Shown here: in pieces, positions 53,865-63,549 of the stretch
How positions within the stretch are numbered: the first letter of the stretch is position 1
How the letters are laid out: every line of letters starts with the position of its first letter
NCBI RefSeq assembly: GCF_003550175.1
Contig: NZ_QXDF01000001.1
Span: 396,501 to 460,500, forward strand
Reading direction: 5' to 3'
Length of the DNA stretch: 64,000 nucleotides
From: Dichotomicrobium thermohalophilum
Lineage (GTDB): Bacteria > Pseudomonadota > Alphaproteobacteria > Rhizobiales > Rhodomicrobiaceae
Notes under the pieces: model-generated
What the model saw: the letters and a program-made list of their open reading frames with translations, nothing else
What the model was told of the DNA's origin: nothing
Database searches by the model: none
Translations under genes and position numbers: made by a program

Positions 53865-54647
53865 TTGGCACTTCCGTCACATATTGAGCGCACGAGCGGT
53901 CTGCGAAGCTGGGCCGCCGCCGGCCTGCGCTATCTTGGCGATCTCGTGCTGCCGCCGGTGTGCATCGTCTGTCACGACCCGCTCGACCGGCACAATGCGC
54001 TGTGCCCGCGCTGCTGGAACGGGCTGCGCTTCATCCGCCCACCACTGTGCCACCGGCTCGGCCTTCCGCTGCCCTATGATGCCGGAGATCAGGCGGTGTC
54101 GTCCATGGCCCTGCGGCATCCACCCCTGTATGACCGTGCGCGTGCCGCGCTGGCCTTTGATGGTGTGGCGCGCGAGTTGATCCATGCCTTCAAGTACGCC
54201 GACAGGCATGAGGCGGTTCCCTTGTTCAGCCAATGGATGAGCGACGCCGGTCGCGCGCTCATCGCCGAAGCCGATGTGATTGCGCCGGTGCCGTTGCACC
54301 CCTGGCGGCTTTTGCGCCGGCGCTTCAACCAGTCGGCCGTGCTGGCCGGGCGGCTGGCGCGGGCGCATGACAAACCGATGGTCCTGGGCCTGAAACGCGT
54401 GCGCTACACACAGCAGCAAGTCGGTCTGGCCTTCGGCGAGCGACGCGCGAATGTGGAGGGGGCATTCCGCGTGCCGCCGGGACGGGCGCAGGCGCTGGCT
54501 GGCAAGCACGTTCTGCTCATTGATGACGTGATCACGACCGGCGCGACAGTCGAGGCCTGCGCGCTGGCGCTCAAGGATGCGGGGGCCACCGCAGTGGATG
54601 TCCTGGCTGTTGCCCGCGTCACTGATCTTGAGCGCCCGACCGCTTAG
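53865..54647 (+). CDS. comF: ComF-family phosphoribosyltransferase-like protein
   Basis: The 260-residue protein has an N-terminal zinc-finger-like region (CIVCHDPLDRHNALCPRCW), a central FKYADRHEAVPLF and the PRPP-binding loop HVLLIDDVITTGAT near the C-terminus. ComF proteins are tied to DNA uptake in naturally competent bacteria, but their role in others is unclear. One Cys pair is incomplete: PPLCHRLGLPLP has Leu where the family usually has Cys. The start is TTG at 53865 with GGGGTG upstream. Confidence 0.87.
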   Translation: MALPSHIERTSGLRSWAAAGLRYLGDLVLPPVCIVCHDPLDRHNALCPRCWNGLRFIRPPLCHRLGLPLPYDAGDQAVSSMALRHPPLYDRARAALAFDGVARELIHAFKYADRHEAVPLFSQWMSDAGRALIAEADVIAPVPLHPWRLLRRRFNQSAVLAGRLARAHDKPMVLGLKRVRYTQQQVGLAFGERRANVEGAFRVPPGRAQALAGKHVLLIDDVITTGATVEACALALKDAGATAVDVLAVARVTDLERPTA

Positions 54648-54731
54648 GGCGGCGATTTTTCCCGAAATTTGATCCAGCGCAATGCGCGGCGGGTTGCAAT
54701 TCGCGCCCGGCAAGCCCAAACTGAGGTCAGA

Positions 54732-54748
54732 TTATAAACGTTCTAAAT
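54732..54748 (+). promoter_or_regulatory. Candidate iron-control (Irr-type) box upstream of nfuA
   Basis: The sequence TTATAAACGTTCTAAAT contains the exact right half TTCTAAA of the Irr-box (iron control element) pattern described for Hyphomicrobiales and an imperfect left half. It lies 44-60 bases before the nfuA start. The motif match is by memory and the left half is poor, so this is a weak candidate. Confidence 0.3.
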
Positions 54749-54791
54749 CAGCCGGCGTGTTGGCCGGCGTCTGCCAACTTCGAGGTGTACG

Positions 54792-55355
54792 ATGTTCATC
54801 CAGACCGAAGCGACTCCGAATCCGGCGACGCTCAAGTTCATTCCCGGCCGCGAGGTGCTTCCCTCCGGTACGCGCGACTTTCGCGATGCGTCCGAGGCGG
54901 CCGAGGTTTCGCCGCTCGCCGCGCGGCTATTCGACATTGACGGCGTGGAAGCCGTGTTCCTGGCGACCGACTTCATCTCGGTAAGCAAGCGCGACAGCGA
55001 GGACTGGCAGCATCTGCGCCCGGCCGTGCTCGGCGCGATCATGGAGCACTTCATGTCCGACGCGCCGGTTGTCACCGACGTGGAGGAGGAGCAGGCCGGC
55101 GACGAGAGCTACGCCGAAGAGGACGCCGACACGGTGAAGACCATCAAGGAGCTGCTCGAGACCCGCGTACGCCCCGCCGTGGCGCAGGACGGCGGCGACA
55201 TCACGTTCCACGCCTATCGCGACGGTGTGGTGTATCTGCATATGCGCGGCGCCTGCGCTGGCTGCCCGTCCTCCACGGCGACGCTCCAGCAGGGGATTGA
55301 AAACCTGCTGCGCCATTTTGTCCCGGAGGTTCAGGCGGTTCGCCCGGTGATGTAA
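54792..55355 (+). CDS. nfuA: NifU-family iron-sulfur scaffold/carrier protein NfuA
   Basis: The 187-residue protein has an N-terminal Nfu_N domain ([22 protein letters not shown]) and a C-terminal NifU domain with the cluster-binding [10 protein letters not shown] motif (CxxC). It carries [4Fe-4S] clusters to target enzymes. The ATG at 54792 has GAGG six bases upstream. Downstream genes include miaB, a client of Fe-S carriers. No suf or isc genes are in the window. Confidence 0.93.
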   Translation: MFIQTEATPNPATLKFIPGREVLPSGTRDFRDASEAAEVSPLAARLFDIDGVEAVFLATDFISVSKRDSEDWQHLRPAVLGAIMEHFMSDAPVVTDVEEEQAGDESYAEEDADTVKTIKELLETRVRPAVAQDGGDITFHAYRDGVVYLHMRGACAGCPSSTATLQQGIENLLRHFVPEVQAVRPVM

Positions 55356-55410
55356 GCCGGTCGCGCCGATAGAATCGGCGTGCCACTCACACAAGGAGAT
55401 CGGGGGAAGC

Positions 55411-56004
55411 ATGGCTGAGCCACTGGATGACGCCGCGCTCGATCAGCTCTTTCGCGAGGCGCGGACGCATAATGCCTGGCACGACCGCGAGGTCACCGAC
55501 GAGCAGCTCCACGCGATAATCAACCTCATGAAAATGGGGCCGACGAGCGCGAACTGCTCGCCCGCGCGGTTCGTCTTTGTCAAGTCGCATGAGGCCAAGG
55601 AGCGACTGAAGCCGCATCTGATGGGCAACAACCGCGACAAGACGATGGCCGCGCCGGTCTGCGCGATCATCGCGTGGGACACCCAGTTCTACGAGTATCA
55701 GCACAAGCTGTTCCCCCACGCGCCGGAATCCCGCGACTGGTTCACCGGCAGCGAAGAAGCAACGTTCATGAACGGCTTCCGCAATGGCACGCTGCAGGGC
55801 GGCTACTTCATCATGGCGGCGCGCGCACTGGGGCTGGACTGCGGCCCGATGTCGGGCTTTGACAATGACGGCGTGGACCGCGAATTCTTCCCGGACGGCC
55901 GCTACAAGTCGAATTTCCTCTGCAATATCGGCTATGGTGACGAGAGCGTGCTGTTCCCGCGGCTGCCGCGCTTCGAGTTCGATGAGATCGCAAGCATCAT
56001 CTGA
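55411..56004 (+). CDS. Nitroreductase-family oxidoreductase (RutE-like)
   Basis: The 197-residue protein has the FMN nitroreductase pattern: the [19 protein letters not shown] flavin-site motif, then [22 protein letters not shown] and a C-terminal NIGYGDE. It matches RutE/HadB-type enzymes that reduce malonic semialdehyde to 3-hydroxypropionate. No other rut genes are nearby. An AAGGAG lies 16 bases before the ATG. Confidence 0.85.
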   Translation: MAEPLDDAALDQLFREARTHNAWHDREVTDEQLHAIINLMKMGPTSANCSPARFVFVKSHEAKERLKPHLMGNNRDKTMAAPVCAIIAWDTQFYEYQHKLFPHAPESRDWFTGSEEATFMNGFRNGTLQGGYFIMAARALGLDCGPMSGFDNDGVDREFFPDGRYKSNFLCNIGYGDESVLFPRLPRFEFDEIASII

Positions 56005-56022
56005 CAATATCTGGAGGCGGGC

Positions 56023-56709
56023 ATGACAATGCTCGCCTTCGACACCAGCATGGCGGCCTGCTCCGCGGCCGTCTGGCGTGATGGCGTCGTAGCCCGCCGC
56101 TTTCAGGCGATGAGCCGCGGGCATGCCGAGGCGCTTTTCCCGATGATCCGCGAGGTGATGACCGAGGCGGGCGTGAGCTTCGCTGATCTGCACGCGATCG
56201 CGGTGACGCGTGGACCGGGGAGTTTCACCGGCGTGCGCGTTGGAGTCGCGGCGGCACGCGGGCTGGCGCTGGCGGCGGACAAGCCCGTCATCGCAGCGAC
56301 CAGTCTTGAGGTCATCGCGCATGGCGCAGCGTCCCGGTTGACGCCAGAACAGGCGCGCGAGCCGTTCGTTGTCGCGATGGATGCGCGTCGCGGCGAGCTT
56401 TATTGCCAGCAGTTCGCGGGTGGGCGCGCGGTGTCGGATGCGCAGGCGCTGTCGCCCGAGGATTGCGCCCGTACAATGCCGCATGAAGACTGCGTGGCAG
56501 TCGGCAGCGGCGCGCCGTTCCTCGCGCAGGCAGCCGGGCCTGACCGGCGCGTGATCGCGCTTCAGCCGGATATCCTCCCGGATGCGGCCGACCTCGCTGC
56601 CATCTGTGCCGACCGCGCGCCTGAGACTTCGCCGCTGTCGCCCCTTTATCTGCGTGCGCCGGATGCGAAGCCGCAGGATGGCTTTGCCGTGGCGCGCCTG
56701 GGCCGGTGA
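56023..56709 (+). CDS. tsaB: tRNA threonylcarbamoyladenosine synthesis protein TsaB
   Basis: The 228-residue protein has MLAFDTSMAACSAAVW, GPGSFTGVRVGVAAARGLALA and DARRGELYCQ, the TsaB core. With TsaC, TsaD and TsaE it makes t6A37 in ANN-decoding tRNAs. GGAGG precedes the ATG at 56023. The stop overlaps rimI by four bases. It begins the conserved run of genes that reaches corC. Confidence 0.95.
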   Translation: MTMLAFDTSMAACSAAVWRDGVVARRFQAMSRGHAEALFPMIREVMTEAGVSFADLHAIAVTRGPGSFTGVRVGVAAARGLALAADKPVIAATSLEVIAHGAASRLTPEQAREPFVVAMDARRGELYCQQFAGGRAVSDAQALSPEDCARTMPHEDCVAVGSGAPFLAQAAGPDRRVIALQPDILPDAADLAAICADRAPETSPLSPLYLRAPDAKPQDGFAVARLGR

Positions 56710-57203
56710 GGCACGTACGGGCGAAGGCGCCGCCCTTTACAATCGCGCCGCTCACCACAGCCGACGCGGCCGCGCTCGCCGCGCTTCACGCCTTGTCCTT
56801 CCCGCCCGGCTGGCCGGCGGCGGATTTTCGCAACTTTCTCAGCGAGGCCAGGGTCTTCGGCTTCGGCACGGGCGCTGATCCACTCAGTGGCTTTATCCTG
56901 TGCCGCGCGGTGGCCGACGAGGCGGAGGTGCTGACCTTCGGAGTGACGCCCGAGCGGCGCCGTCAGGGGCGCGGTCGACGCCTGCTCGCCGTCGCAATGG
57001 AAGAGGCGCGCCAGCGGGGCGCGCGGCACTTCTTCGTCGATGTCGCCGAGAATAACCTCGCCGCGCGCAACCTGTATGAAAAGACAGGGTTCTTTTGCGT
57101 GGGCCGGCGCGAAGGCTATTATCGCGGCGCAGGCGCCCCCAGCCTCGCGGGCACGGCGGCCCTTGTGCTACGCTGCGACTTGGACGATGCCGCGCCGCGG
57201 TAG
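56706..57203 (+). CDS. rimI: Ribosomal-protein-alanine N-acetyltransferase RimI
   Basis: The 165-residue GNAT protein has the acetyl-CoA loop RRRQGRGRRLL (Q/RxxGxG/A), VDVAENNLAARNLYEKTGF and a RimI-like C-terminus. It acetylates N-termini, classically of S18. The start is GTG at 56706 within the tsaB stop (GTGA overlap). Next comes the Fur-family gene after 29 bp. Confidence 0.9.
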   Translation: MRHVRAKAPPFTIAPLTTADAAALAALHALSFPPGWPAADFRNFLSEARVFGFGTGADPLSGFILCRAVADEAEVLTFGVTPERRRQGRGRRLLAVAMEEARQRGARHFFVDVAENNLAARNLYEKTGFFCVGRREGYYRGAGAPSLAGTAALVLRCDLDDAAPR

Positions 57204-57232
57204 GTTCGCAGCCATAGACTGTCGAGGGGAGA

Positions 57233-57712
57233 ATGCCGGCCAAGCCGAAACGCCGGAGCCGTATTGAAGAGCTTTGCGAAGAAAAGGGCCTGCGCATGAC
57301 CGGCCAGCGCAGAGTCATTGCGCGCGTTCTCTCCAACGCGACCGATCACCCGGATGTGGAGGAGGTCTATCGCCGCTCCAACGATATCGACGAGCGTATT
57401 TCGCTTGCTACAGTGTACCGCACCGTGCGGCTCTTCGAGGAGCAGGGGATCGTCGAGCGCCATGATTTCGGCGACGGCCGCGCGCGCTACGAGGAGGCCG
57501 AGGGCAGCCACCACGACCACCTGATCGACATGGACACCGGCCGGGTCATCGAATTTCGTGACGACGAGATCGAGCGCATTCAGGAGCGAGTGGCCCGCGA
57601 GCTTGGCTATCGACTGGTCGGCCACAGGATGGAGTTGTATGGCGTTCCGCTGGAGCGCGAGCCGGATCAGGACGAAAGCAGCGATCAGGAAGATGAGGAA
57701 GTCGATGCGTGA
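57233..57712 (+). CDS. Fur-family regulator (Mur-like)
   Basis: The 159-residue protein has the winged helix (GLRMTGQRRVIARVL, SLATVYRTVRLFEEQGIVERHDF) and the metal-binding HHDHLID (where Fur of E. coli has HHDHLIC, so the structural CxxC zinc site is missing). This is the Mur/Fur type of Hyphomicrobiales, which mostly answers to manganese; the E/H sites (EGSHHDH, VIEF) are intact. The C-terminus is acidic (DQDESSDQEDEE). GAGGGG precedes the ATG at 57233. It sits after rimI, the usual place in this order. Confidence 0.88.
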   Translation: MPAKPKRRSRIEELCEEKGLRMTGQRRVIARVLSNATDHPDVEEVYRRSNDIDERISLATVYRTVRLFEEQGIVERHDFGDGRARYEEAEGSHHDHLIDMDTGRVIEFRDDEIERIQERVARELGYRLVGHRMELYGVPLEREPDQDESSDQEDEEVDA

Positions 57713-57745
57713 CCCGGGCAGGGCATCCTTGGGAGGCGTGCGCTG

Positions 57746-58540
57746 ATGGACCGGATTCGGGCGGCTCTCCTGCTGAGCGTCTTCTTCCTGATCACGCTTC
57801 TGCTCATCCCGGTGCAGTGGTTGCTGCTGAAGCTTGGCTCGCGCTGGAGCGAATGGCTTCCGCATTACTACCACCGCCTGATGTGCTGGTTGCTGGATGT
57901 GCGCGTACACATCACAGGCGAGATTTCGCACGGCCGTCCGGTGCTGCTGATCGCGAATCACATCTCCTGGCTGGACATCATCGTCATCAGCGCGGTCGCG
58001 CCGGTGCATTTCGTTGCCAAACGCGAGGTGGCGGACTGGCCGTTGTTTGGGTTGATGGCGAAGCTGCAGCGCACCGTATTCGTCGATCGCGAGCGGCGCA
58101 CGACGGTGAAGGACACGGCGCACGAGATCGCCGAGCGCCTTGATGCGGGCGAGCGCATCGTCCTGTTCGCGGAGGGCACAAGCAGCGACGGCAACCAGAT
58201 CCTGCCGTTCAAGAGTGCGCTCATCGGCGCGGCGGCGCTGGCCGCCGAGGAAGAGGGCGACGGTGCGGATGTCCAGACGTTGGCGCTGGCCTACACCCGC
58301 ATGTATGGCCTGCCGATGGGGCGCGTCGCGCGGACGCATGTGGCGTGGTACGGCGACATGGACATGATGAGCCATGTCTGGGGCCTGCTGCGGCAGGGGC
58401 CGCTGGATGCGCAGGTGCGAATCGGCGCACCGCTGCGTCTGGAGAATGTGCGCGACCGCAAGAAGCTGGCTGCGATATCCGAGGCGCAAGTCCGGCGCAA
58501 CTTCGCGGAATTGCTCACTGCGCGCGCGGCGGCGGAATAA
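57746..58540 (+). CDS. plsC: 1-acyl-sn-glycerol-3-phosphate acyltransferase
   Basis: The 264-residue protein has an N-terminal membrane segment (about 7-30) and the acyltransferase motifs NHISWLD (HX4D), KREVADWPLFG and FAEGTSSDG (EGT). It transfers an acyl chain to lysophosphatidate; some homologues act on lyso-ornithine lipid (OlsA). Genes between fur and miaB in rhizobia are of this type. A GGGAGG lies nine bases before the ATG. Confidence 0.88.
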   Translation: MDRIRAALLLSVFFLITLLLIPVQWLLLKLGSRWSEWLPHYYHRLMCWLLDVRVHITGEISHGRPVLLIANHISWLDIIVISAVAPVHFVAKREVADWPLFGLMAKLQRTVFVDRERRTTVKDTAHEIAERLDAGERIVLFAEGTSSDGNQILPFKSALIGAAALAAEEEGDGADVQTLALAYTRMYGLPMGRVARTHVAWYGDMDMMSHVWGLLRQGPLDAQVRIGAPLRLENVRDRKKLAAISEAQVRRNFAELLTARAAAE

Positions 58541-58620
58541 GCTATTGCGCCGGGGCGCGGGCATTGCGATATGCTTGCAATCTCGGGGCGCAGAAACCGA
58601 CCGGCACAGGGTGAGAACCA

Positions 58621-59982
58621 TTGTCTGAGTGGCAGCATTCAACCGCGAACCGGAAGGTCTTTATCAAGACCTTCGGCTGTCAGATGAACGTCTACGACAG
58701 CGACCGTATGGCAGAGGCGCTTGCGCCGCTGGGCTATGCGCAGAGCGAGTCGATAGACGATGCCGATCTGGTCATCCTCAACACCTGTCATATCCGCGAG
58801 AAGGCCGCCGAAAAGGTCTATTCCGAGCTTGGGCGCGTGCGCGAAGCACGCGAACGCCGCCGCGAGGCGGGTGAAGGTGACACGCTGATCGCGGTGGCCG
58901 GCTGCGTCGCACAGGCCGAGGGGCAGGAGATCATCCGCCGCGCGCCCGCCGTTGATATCGTCGTCGGGGCGCAGAGCTATCACCGGCTGCCGGAGTTGCT
59001 GGGCCGGGCCGGCCGCGGCGAGAAGGTCGTCGAGACCGAATTCCCGGAAGAAGACAAGTTCGCCGAACTGCCCAAGCGCGCGGCGACGCGCCGGCCGAGC
59101 GCGTTCCTCACTGTGCAGGAAGGCTGTGACAAGTTCTGTACGTTCTGTGTCGTGCCGTACACGCGCGGGGCGGAGTTCTCACGCCCCGTGGAGGAGGTGC
59201 TGGCCGAGGCACGGCGTCTGGCCGACTTCGGTGTGCGCGAACTGACGGTTCTGGGCCAGAACGTCAACGCCTATCACGGCGAAGGCCCGGACGGGAAAGA
59301 CTGGTCCCTTGCGCGGCTGATGCATGCGCTGGCGGAAATCCCGGGTATCGAGCGGCTTCGCTATACGACAAGCCACCCGCTCGACATGACGGATGATCTC
59401 TACGCCGCGCACCGTGACTTGCCGCAAATGATGCCTTATCTGCATCTTCCATTTCAGGCGGGCAGCGACCACATCTTGGCCAAGATGAACCGCCGCCATA
59501 CGGCTGACGAATACCGCCGCGCGATCGACAAGCTGCGTGGAGCGCGACCGGATATTGCACTTTCGACGGATATTATCGTGGGCTTCCCGGGCGAAACTGA
59601 CGCCGATTTCGAGGCCACAATGCAGCTAGTGCGCGAGATCGGCTTCGCCAGCGCCTTCTCGTTCAAGTACAGCAGCCGCCCAGGGACGCCCGCGGCCGAG
59701 ATGGACGAGCAAGTGCCGGAGGACGTGAAGCTCGACCGGCTCCACACCCTGCAGGCGCTATTGGCGGAGCAGCAGCGGGCCTTCAACGATTCGATGGTGG
59801 GCCGGACGCTGCCGGTGTTGTTTGAAGCCAGCGGGCGCAATGCCGGTCAACTCACCGGACGTTCGCCGTATCTGCAGCCGGTTCATGTCGAGGCGCCGGC
59901 CGAGGCCGTCGGCCAGATCGTGGATGTGGAGATTACCCAAGCCGGCGCGAACAGTTTGAAAGGTGTCATAAAACCGCTGTGA
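58621..59982 (+). CDS. miaB: tRNA-2-methylthio-N6-dimethylallyladenosine synthase MiaB
   Basis: The 453-residue radical SAM enzyme has the three N-terminal cluster cysteines ([25 protein letters not shown]), the radical [11 protein letters not shown] motif and a C-terminal TRAM domain (about 385-450). It adds the methylthio group to i6A37 of tRNAs. The start is TTG at 58621, with GGTGAG nearby. phoH follows after 85 bp. Confidence 0.96.
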   Translation: MSEWQHSTANRKVFIKTFGCQMNVYDSDRMAEALAPLGYAQSESIDDADLVILNTCHIREKAAEKVYSELGRVREARERRREAGEGDTLIAVAGCVAQAEGQEIIRRAPAVDIVVGAQSYHRLPELLGRAGRGEKVVETEFPEEDKFAELPKRAATRRPSAFLTVQEGCDKFCTFCVVPYTRGAEFSRPVEEVLAEARRLADFGVRELTVLGQNVNAYHGEGPDGKDWSLARLMHALAEIPGIERLRYTTSHPLDMTDDLYAAHRDLPQMMPYLHLPFQAGSDHILAKMNRRHTADEYRRAIDKLRGARPDIALSTDIIVGFPGETDADFEATMQLVREIGFASAFSFKYSSRPGTPAAEMDEQVPEDVKLDRLHTLQALLAEQQRAFNDSMVGRTLPVLFEASGRNAGQLTGRSPYLQPVHVEAPAEAVGQIVDVEITQAGANSLKGVIKPL

Positions 59983-60067
59983 AAGCCCGATACCGTCTTA
60001 TCGAATCTGGCATGACGGACTGGGCGCCGACACATCAACAGCCCCGACGGAGAGGTCACCACCGCGC

Positions 60068-61090
60068 ATGCCGCAACAGCGTTCGCCCTTGAAGGTACAC
60101 CCGACGTTGCCGACGCAGGATCGTTTCCAACTGCATTTTGAAGACAACCGGCTTCTGGCTGCGCTGCTTGGCGAGTTCGACTCCCATCTCGTGATGATCG
60201 AGGACAAGCTGGGCATTGAGGCCGTCGCCCACGGGAATGTGGTGATGCTGGACGGCCCGACAGGCGCGTGCGAAGTGGCCCGGGACGTGCTCGAAGGGCT
60301 CTATTCGCGGCTGGAAGCGGGTGGACAGGTGAGCGCGGGCGATGTCGATGGCGCGCTGCGCCACGCGCGGGCAGGACGCCGCGCGAAGGAGGCGGCGCAG
60401 GCACCTGCGACCAGCAAGGCGCCCAGCAAGGACCGGCCGGGTGAGATCGCCACCCGCAAGCGTGTCATCACGGCACGCACGCCGGCGCAATCCGCCTACA
60501 TCAATGCGCTTCAGAATTGCGATCTGGTTTTCGGCACTGGACCAGCGGGCACGGGCAAGACATACCTCGCAGTGGCGCATGCCGCGGCACTGCTGGAGCG
60601 TGGCGAGACCGAGCGACTGATTCTCTCGCGGCCGGCGGTGGAAGCGGGCGAGCGCCTCGGCTTCCTGCCCGGCGACATGCGCGAGAAGGTCGATCCTTAT
60701 CTGCGCCCGCTTTACGACGCGCTTTACGACGTGCTGCCGCCGGAGCGCGTCCAGCGCGGCATGGAGACGGGCGTGATCGAGATCGCACCGCTGGCCTTCA
60801 TGCGTGGACGGACGCTGAGCCACTCGGTCGTGATCCTCGACGAGGCACAGAACACGACAACCATGCAAATGAAGATGTTTTTGACTCGCCTCGGGGAAGG
60901 CAGCAAGATGATCGTCACGGGAGATCCCTCCCAGATCGATCTTCCGCCGGGCCAGACATCCGGTCTTGCCGAGGCGACGTCTGTTCTGGATGGTGTGGAA
61001 GGCATCGACCATATCGCCTTCACCAATCAGGACGTCGTGCGCAGCGAACTGGCCGCCCGGATCGTCGAGGCCTACAACAAAGCCCGATAG
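60068..61090 (+). CDS. phoH: PhoH-family ATPase
   Basis: The 340-residue protein has an N-terminal KH-like/linker part, then Walker A GPAGTGKTYLA, LSRPAVEAGERLGFLPGD and Walker B VVILDEAQN, and TGDPSQIDLP. It resembles PhoH/YbeZ, an RNA-linked ATPase that is functionally tied to YbeY. It overlaps nothing and is followed by ybeY after four bases. Confidence 0.93.
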   Translation: MPQQRSPLKVHPTLPTQDRFQLHFEDNRLLAALLGEFDSHLVMIEDKLGIEAVAHGNVVMLDGPTGACEVARDVLEGLYSRLEAGGQVSAGDVDGALRHARAGRRAKEAAQAPATSKAPSKDRPGEIATRKRVITARTPAQSAYINALQNCDLVFGTGPAGTGKTYLAVAHAAALLERGETERLILSRPAVEAGERLGFLPGDMREKVDPYLRPLYDALYDVLPPERVQRGMETGVIEIAPLAFMRGRTLSHSVVILDEAQNTTTMQMKMFLTRLGEGSKMIVTGDPSQIDLPPGQTSGLAEATSVLDGVEGIDHIAFTNQDVVRSELAARIVEAYNKAR

Positions 61091-61094
61091 AGCG

Positions 61095-61649
61095 ATGAGC
61101 GACGACCCGGACCCTGGGCAAAGATCGAGTGGCGCGGCGACGACGGATACCGCCGCTTCTGGTCACGCGATCGACGTTGTCTTACCCGAAGATCAATCCG
61201 AATGCGACGATACGCGCGCAATTGCCAATCGCCTGTGCGCCGCCGCAGAGATTGCGCTGGAGATGGCTGAGACCGGCCCCGGTGCGGTTACGGTCGTGCT
61301 GAGCAATGACGAAGAGGTGCGCGCGCTGAACCGGCATTTCCGTGGCGCCGACAAGCCCACCAACGTGCTGTCCTTCCCTGCAGAGTACACCGCGCCGGAG
61401 CCGGGCGCGCCGCCTTACCTGGGCGATGTGATTGTCGCGCGGGAGACAGTGGCACGCGAGGCCGGCGAGCAGGGCAAGAGCTTTCTGGACCATGCCACGC
61501 ATCTGGTGGTCCACGGTGTGCTGCATCTTCTCGGCTATACGCATGACGCCGAGGACGATGCGGAACGCATGGAGGCGCTGGAGGTCGCGGCGCTCGAACG
61601 TCTCGGCCTGCCGGACCCCTACGCAGAGGCGACACTTGCGGAAACCTAA
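61095..61649 (+). CDS. ybeY: Endoribonuclease YbeY
   Basis: The 184-residue protein ends with the metal-binding HGVLHLLGYTHDAEDDAERM motif (three His), and has DKPTNVLSFPAEY and YLGDVIVARETVAREA upstream, as in YbeY. It processes 16S rRNA ends and acts in ribosome quality control. The N-terminus is longer than in E. coli, with a 25-residue polar stretch. It lies four bases after phoH. Confidence 0.95.
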   Translation: MSDDPDPGQRSSGAATTDTAASGHAIDVVLPEDQSECDDTRAIANRLCAAAEIALEMAETGPGAVTVVLSNDEEVRALNRHFRGADKPTNVLSFPAEYTAPEPGAPPYLGDVIVARETVAREAGEQGKSFLDHATHLVVHGVLHLLGYTHDAEDDAERMEALEVAALERLGLPDPYAEATLAET

Positions 61650-61670
61650 CCAGTCCAGTTTAGACAGACG

Positions 61671-62723
61671 ATGAGCGAGATTTCACAAGCGTCCCGCAAC
61701 GGAAACGGGGCGCATACACAGCCCGAGGACGACAGTTCGGGGAACGGTGCAAATTTCTTTAGCCAGTTCGCGCAGCGGCTTGGCTTTGAAGGCGAGGAAG
61801 ATCTGCGAACCCGGCTTGAACGCGCGCTGAAAGGCGAAACACGCGAAGCACAGGCCTTCGATCGGCAGGAACGGACCTGGCTGCTCAACACCCTCCGCTT
61901 CGGCGGCCTGCGCGTGGAGGACGTGATGGTGCCGCGCGCGGATATCGTCGCCATCGACGAAAGCGCGCCCCTGTCGGACCTGATCCGTCTGTTCCGCGAG
62001 GCCGGGCACTCCCGAATGCCGGTCTACCGCGAGACGCTGGATGCGCCGACCGGCATGATCCATATCAAGGACCTTCTAACCTGGATCGCCACACAGGCGG
62101 AAAAGGCAGCGCAACCCGCGGAGGGCAACGCGGCTGATGGACAGACCATGCAGCTTGGTGCCGTGGACCTGTCGCGGCCGATCCATTCTTCGCTTCTGGT
62201 GCGCGATGTGCTTTACGTGCCGCCGTCGATGCCCGTGGTCAGCCTGCTGCTACGGATGCAGAGCCAGCCGATCCATCTCGCCATCGTGGTCGATGAATAC
62301 GGCGGCACCGACGGCCTTGTGACTATCGAGAACCTGATCGAGGAAATCGTCGGCAATATCGAGGACGAGCACGACACCAACGGGGATCTGGAGATCCGCG
62401 AGGCGACGGATGGCCTGATCGCATCGGCGCGTACGCCGATTGAGGACCTGGCCGAGCGGCTGGGCGTGGAGGAACTGGTCGCGCCCGAGCACGAGGACGA
62501 GGTCGACACGCTTGGCGGTCTGGTCTTCACGCTTTTGGGCCGCGTGCCGTTGCGCGGCGAGCTGGTGCCGCATCCGAGCGGGATCGAGTTCGAAGTGCTG
62601 GAGGCTGACCCGCGCCGGATCAAGAAGCTGAAAATCCACCTGAGAAAGGCGGACGAGGCCCGGCACGTAAAGCGCCACGCCGATATATCTGGCGCGACCG
62701 GCAGCGGCGAAAGCGAGTCCTAA
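61671..62723 (+). CDS. corC: CorC/HlyC-type CBS-domain protein
   Basis: The 350-residue protein has no membrane segment. The N-terminal part is followed by a CBS pair ([18 protein letters not shown] through MHIKDLL and then [15 protein letters not shown]) and a C-terminal CorC_HlyC domain ([27 protein letters not shown]). These proteins assist magnesium/cobalt homeostasis. In this operon order an apolipoprotein N-acyltransferase gene (lnt) usually follows; here msrA follows on the other strand. Confidence 0.93.
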   Translation: MSEISQASRNGNGAHTQPEDDSSGNGANFFSQFAQRLGFEGEEDLRTRLERALKGETREAQAFDRQERTWLLNTLRFGGLRVEDVMVPRADIVAIDESAPLSDLIRLFREAGHSRMPVYRETLDAPTGMIHIKDLLTWIATQAEKAAQPAEGNAADGQTMQLGAVDLSRPIHSSLLVRDVLYVPPSMPVVSLLLRMQSQPIHLAIVVDEYGGTDGLVTIENLIEEIVGNIEDEHDTNGDLEIREATDGLIASARTPIEDLAERLGVEELVAPEHEDEVDTLGGLVFTLLGRVPLRGELVPHPSGIEFEVLEADPRRIKKLKIHLRKADEARHVKRHADISGATGSGESES

Positions 62724-62750
62724 GCCGCCCGGCGGTCGCGCGCGAACCGC

Positions 62751-63401
62751 TTACGCCTCGGCCATCGGGTAGGAGACGCCTGTCCCGCGAATGCCGCAAT
62801 AGCCGGCGGGGTTCTTGGCCAGATACTGCTGGTGGTAGTCCTCCGCAAAGTAGAAGTCAGGCGCGGGGAGAATCTCGGTGGCGATCGGCCCCTGCCCGCG
62901 CGTCTTCAGCGCCTCGGCATAGGTCTCGCGCGAGGCCTCGGCTGCTTCCTTCTGCTCCGGCGTGGTGTAATAGATCGCAGAGCGGTACTGCGTGCCGACA
63001 TCGTTGCCCTGGCGCATGACCTGCGTCGGATCGTGGCTCTCCCAGAACACCCGCAGAAGCTTCTGCAGCGAAACCTGTTGCGGGTCATAAGCAACGAGCA
63101 CGACCTCGTTATGCCCGGTCATACCGGAGCAGACTTCCTCGTAGGTCGGGTTCGGCGTGTAGCCGGCGGCATACCCCACCGCCGTGACGTAGACGCCCGG
63201 GATCTGCCAGAACAGCCGCTCGGCCCCCCAGAAGCAGCCCATACCGAAAACGATCGTCTCGATCCCCTCAGGATAAGGCCCCTTGAGCGGCTTGCCGTTG
63301 ACGAAATGGCGCTCGGCCGTCGGGATCGGGTCCCTGCGGCCCGGCAGCGCCTCCTCCGGCGCGGGCATCGTGAGCTTCTTGCGTGGCGTGAACAGTCCCA
63401 T
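62751..63401 (-). CDS. msrA: Peptide-methionine (S)-S-oxide reductase MsrA
   Basis: The 216-residue protein has the catalytic [13 protein letters not shown] motif with the nucleophilic Cys, TEIL and the C-terminal AEDYHQQYL with a resolving-Cys region (GYCGIRG). It reduces the S form of methionine sulfoxide in proteins. GAGAG lies upstream of the ATG at 63401. It converges on corC and may be expressed separately. Confidence 0.96.
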   Translation of the reverse strand: MGLFTPRKKLTMPAPEEALPGRRDPIPTAERHFVNGKPLKGPYPEGIETIVFGMGCFWGAERLFWQIPGVYVTAVGYAAGYTPNPTYEEVCSGMTGHNEVVLVAYDPQQVSLQKLLRVFWESHDPTQVMRQGNDVGTQYRSAIYYTTPEQKEAAEASRETYAEALKTRGQGPIATEILPAPDFYFAEDYHQQYLAKNPAGYCGIRGTGVSYPMAEA

Positions 63402-63549
63402 GACATCTCTCGCTGAACGTTGACTGGCCCTCTGAAGGTAATCCGCGCCCTCGCCCGTGCAAAGCGCGCGCCGTTCACTTTCGTGTTGACCAGCCCCGCC
63501 CCCCGGCGCAATTTGCTAACGCTTTGCCACTTGCGATGGAGACGGGGAG

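Noticed and set aside
54630-54665. CGCCC-GGGCG stem at the end of comF as terminator of comF
   Set aside because: The five-base stem is weak and overlaps the stop codon; the short T-run lies a few bases away. Possible but not supportable.
57119-58642. A 507-codon minus-strand frame opposite the Fur-family and plsC genes
   Set aside because: Shadow frame: no motif, and the plus-strand genes belong to a conserved operon.
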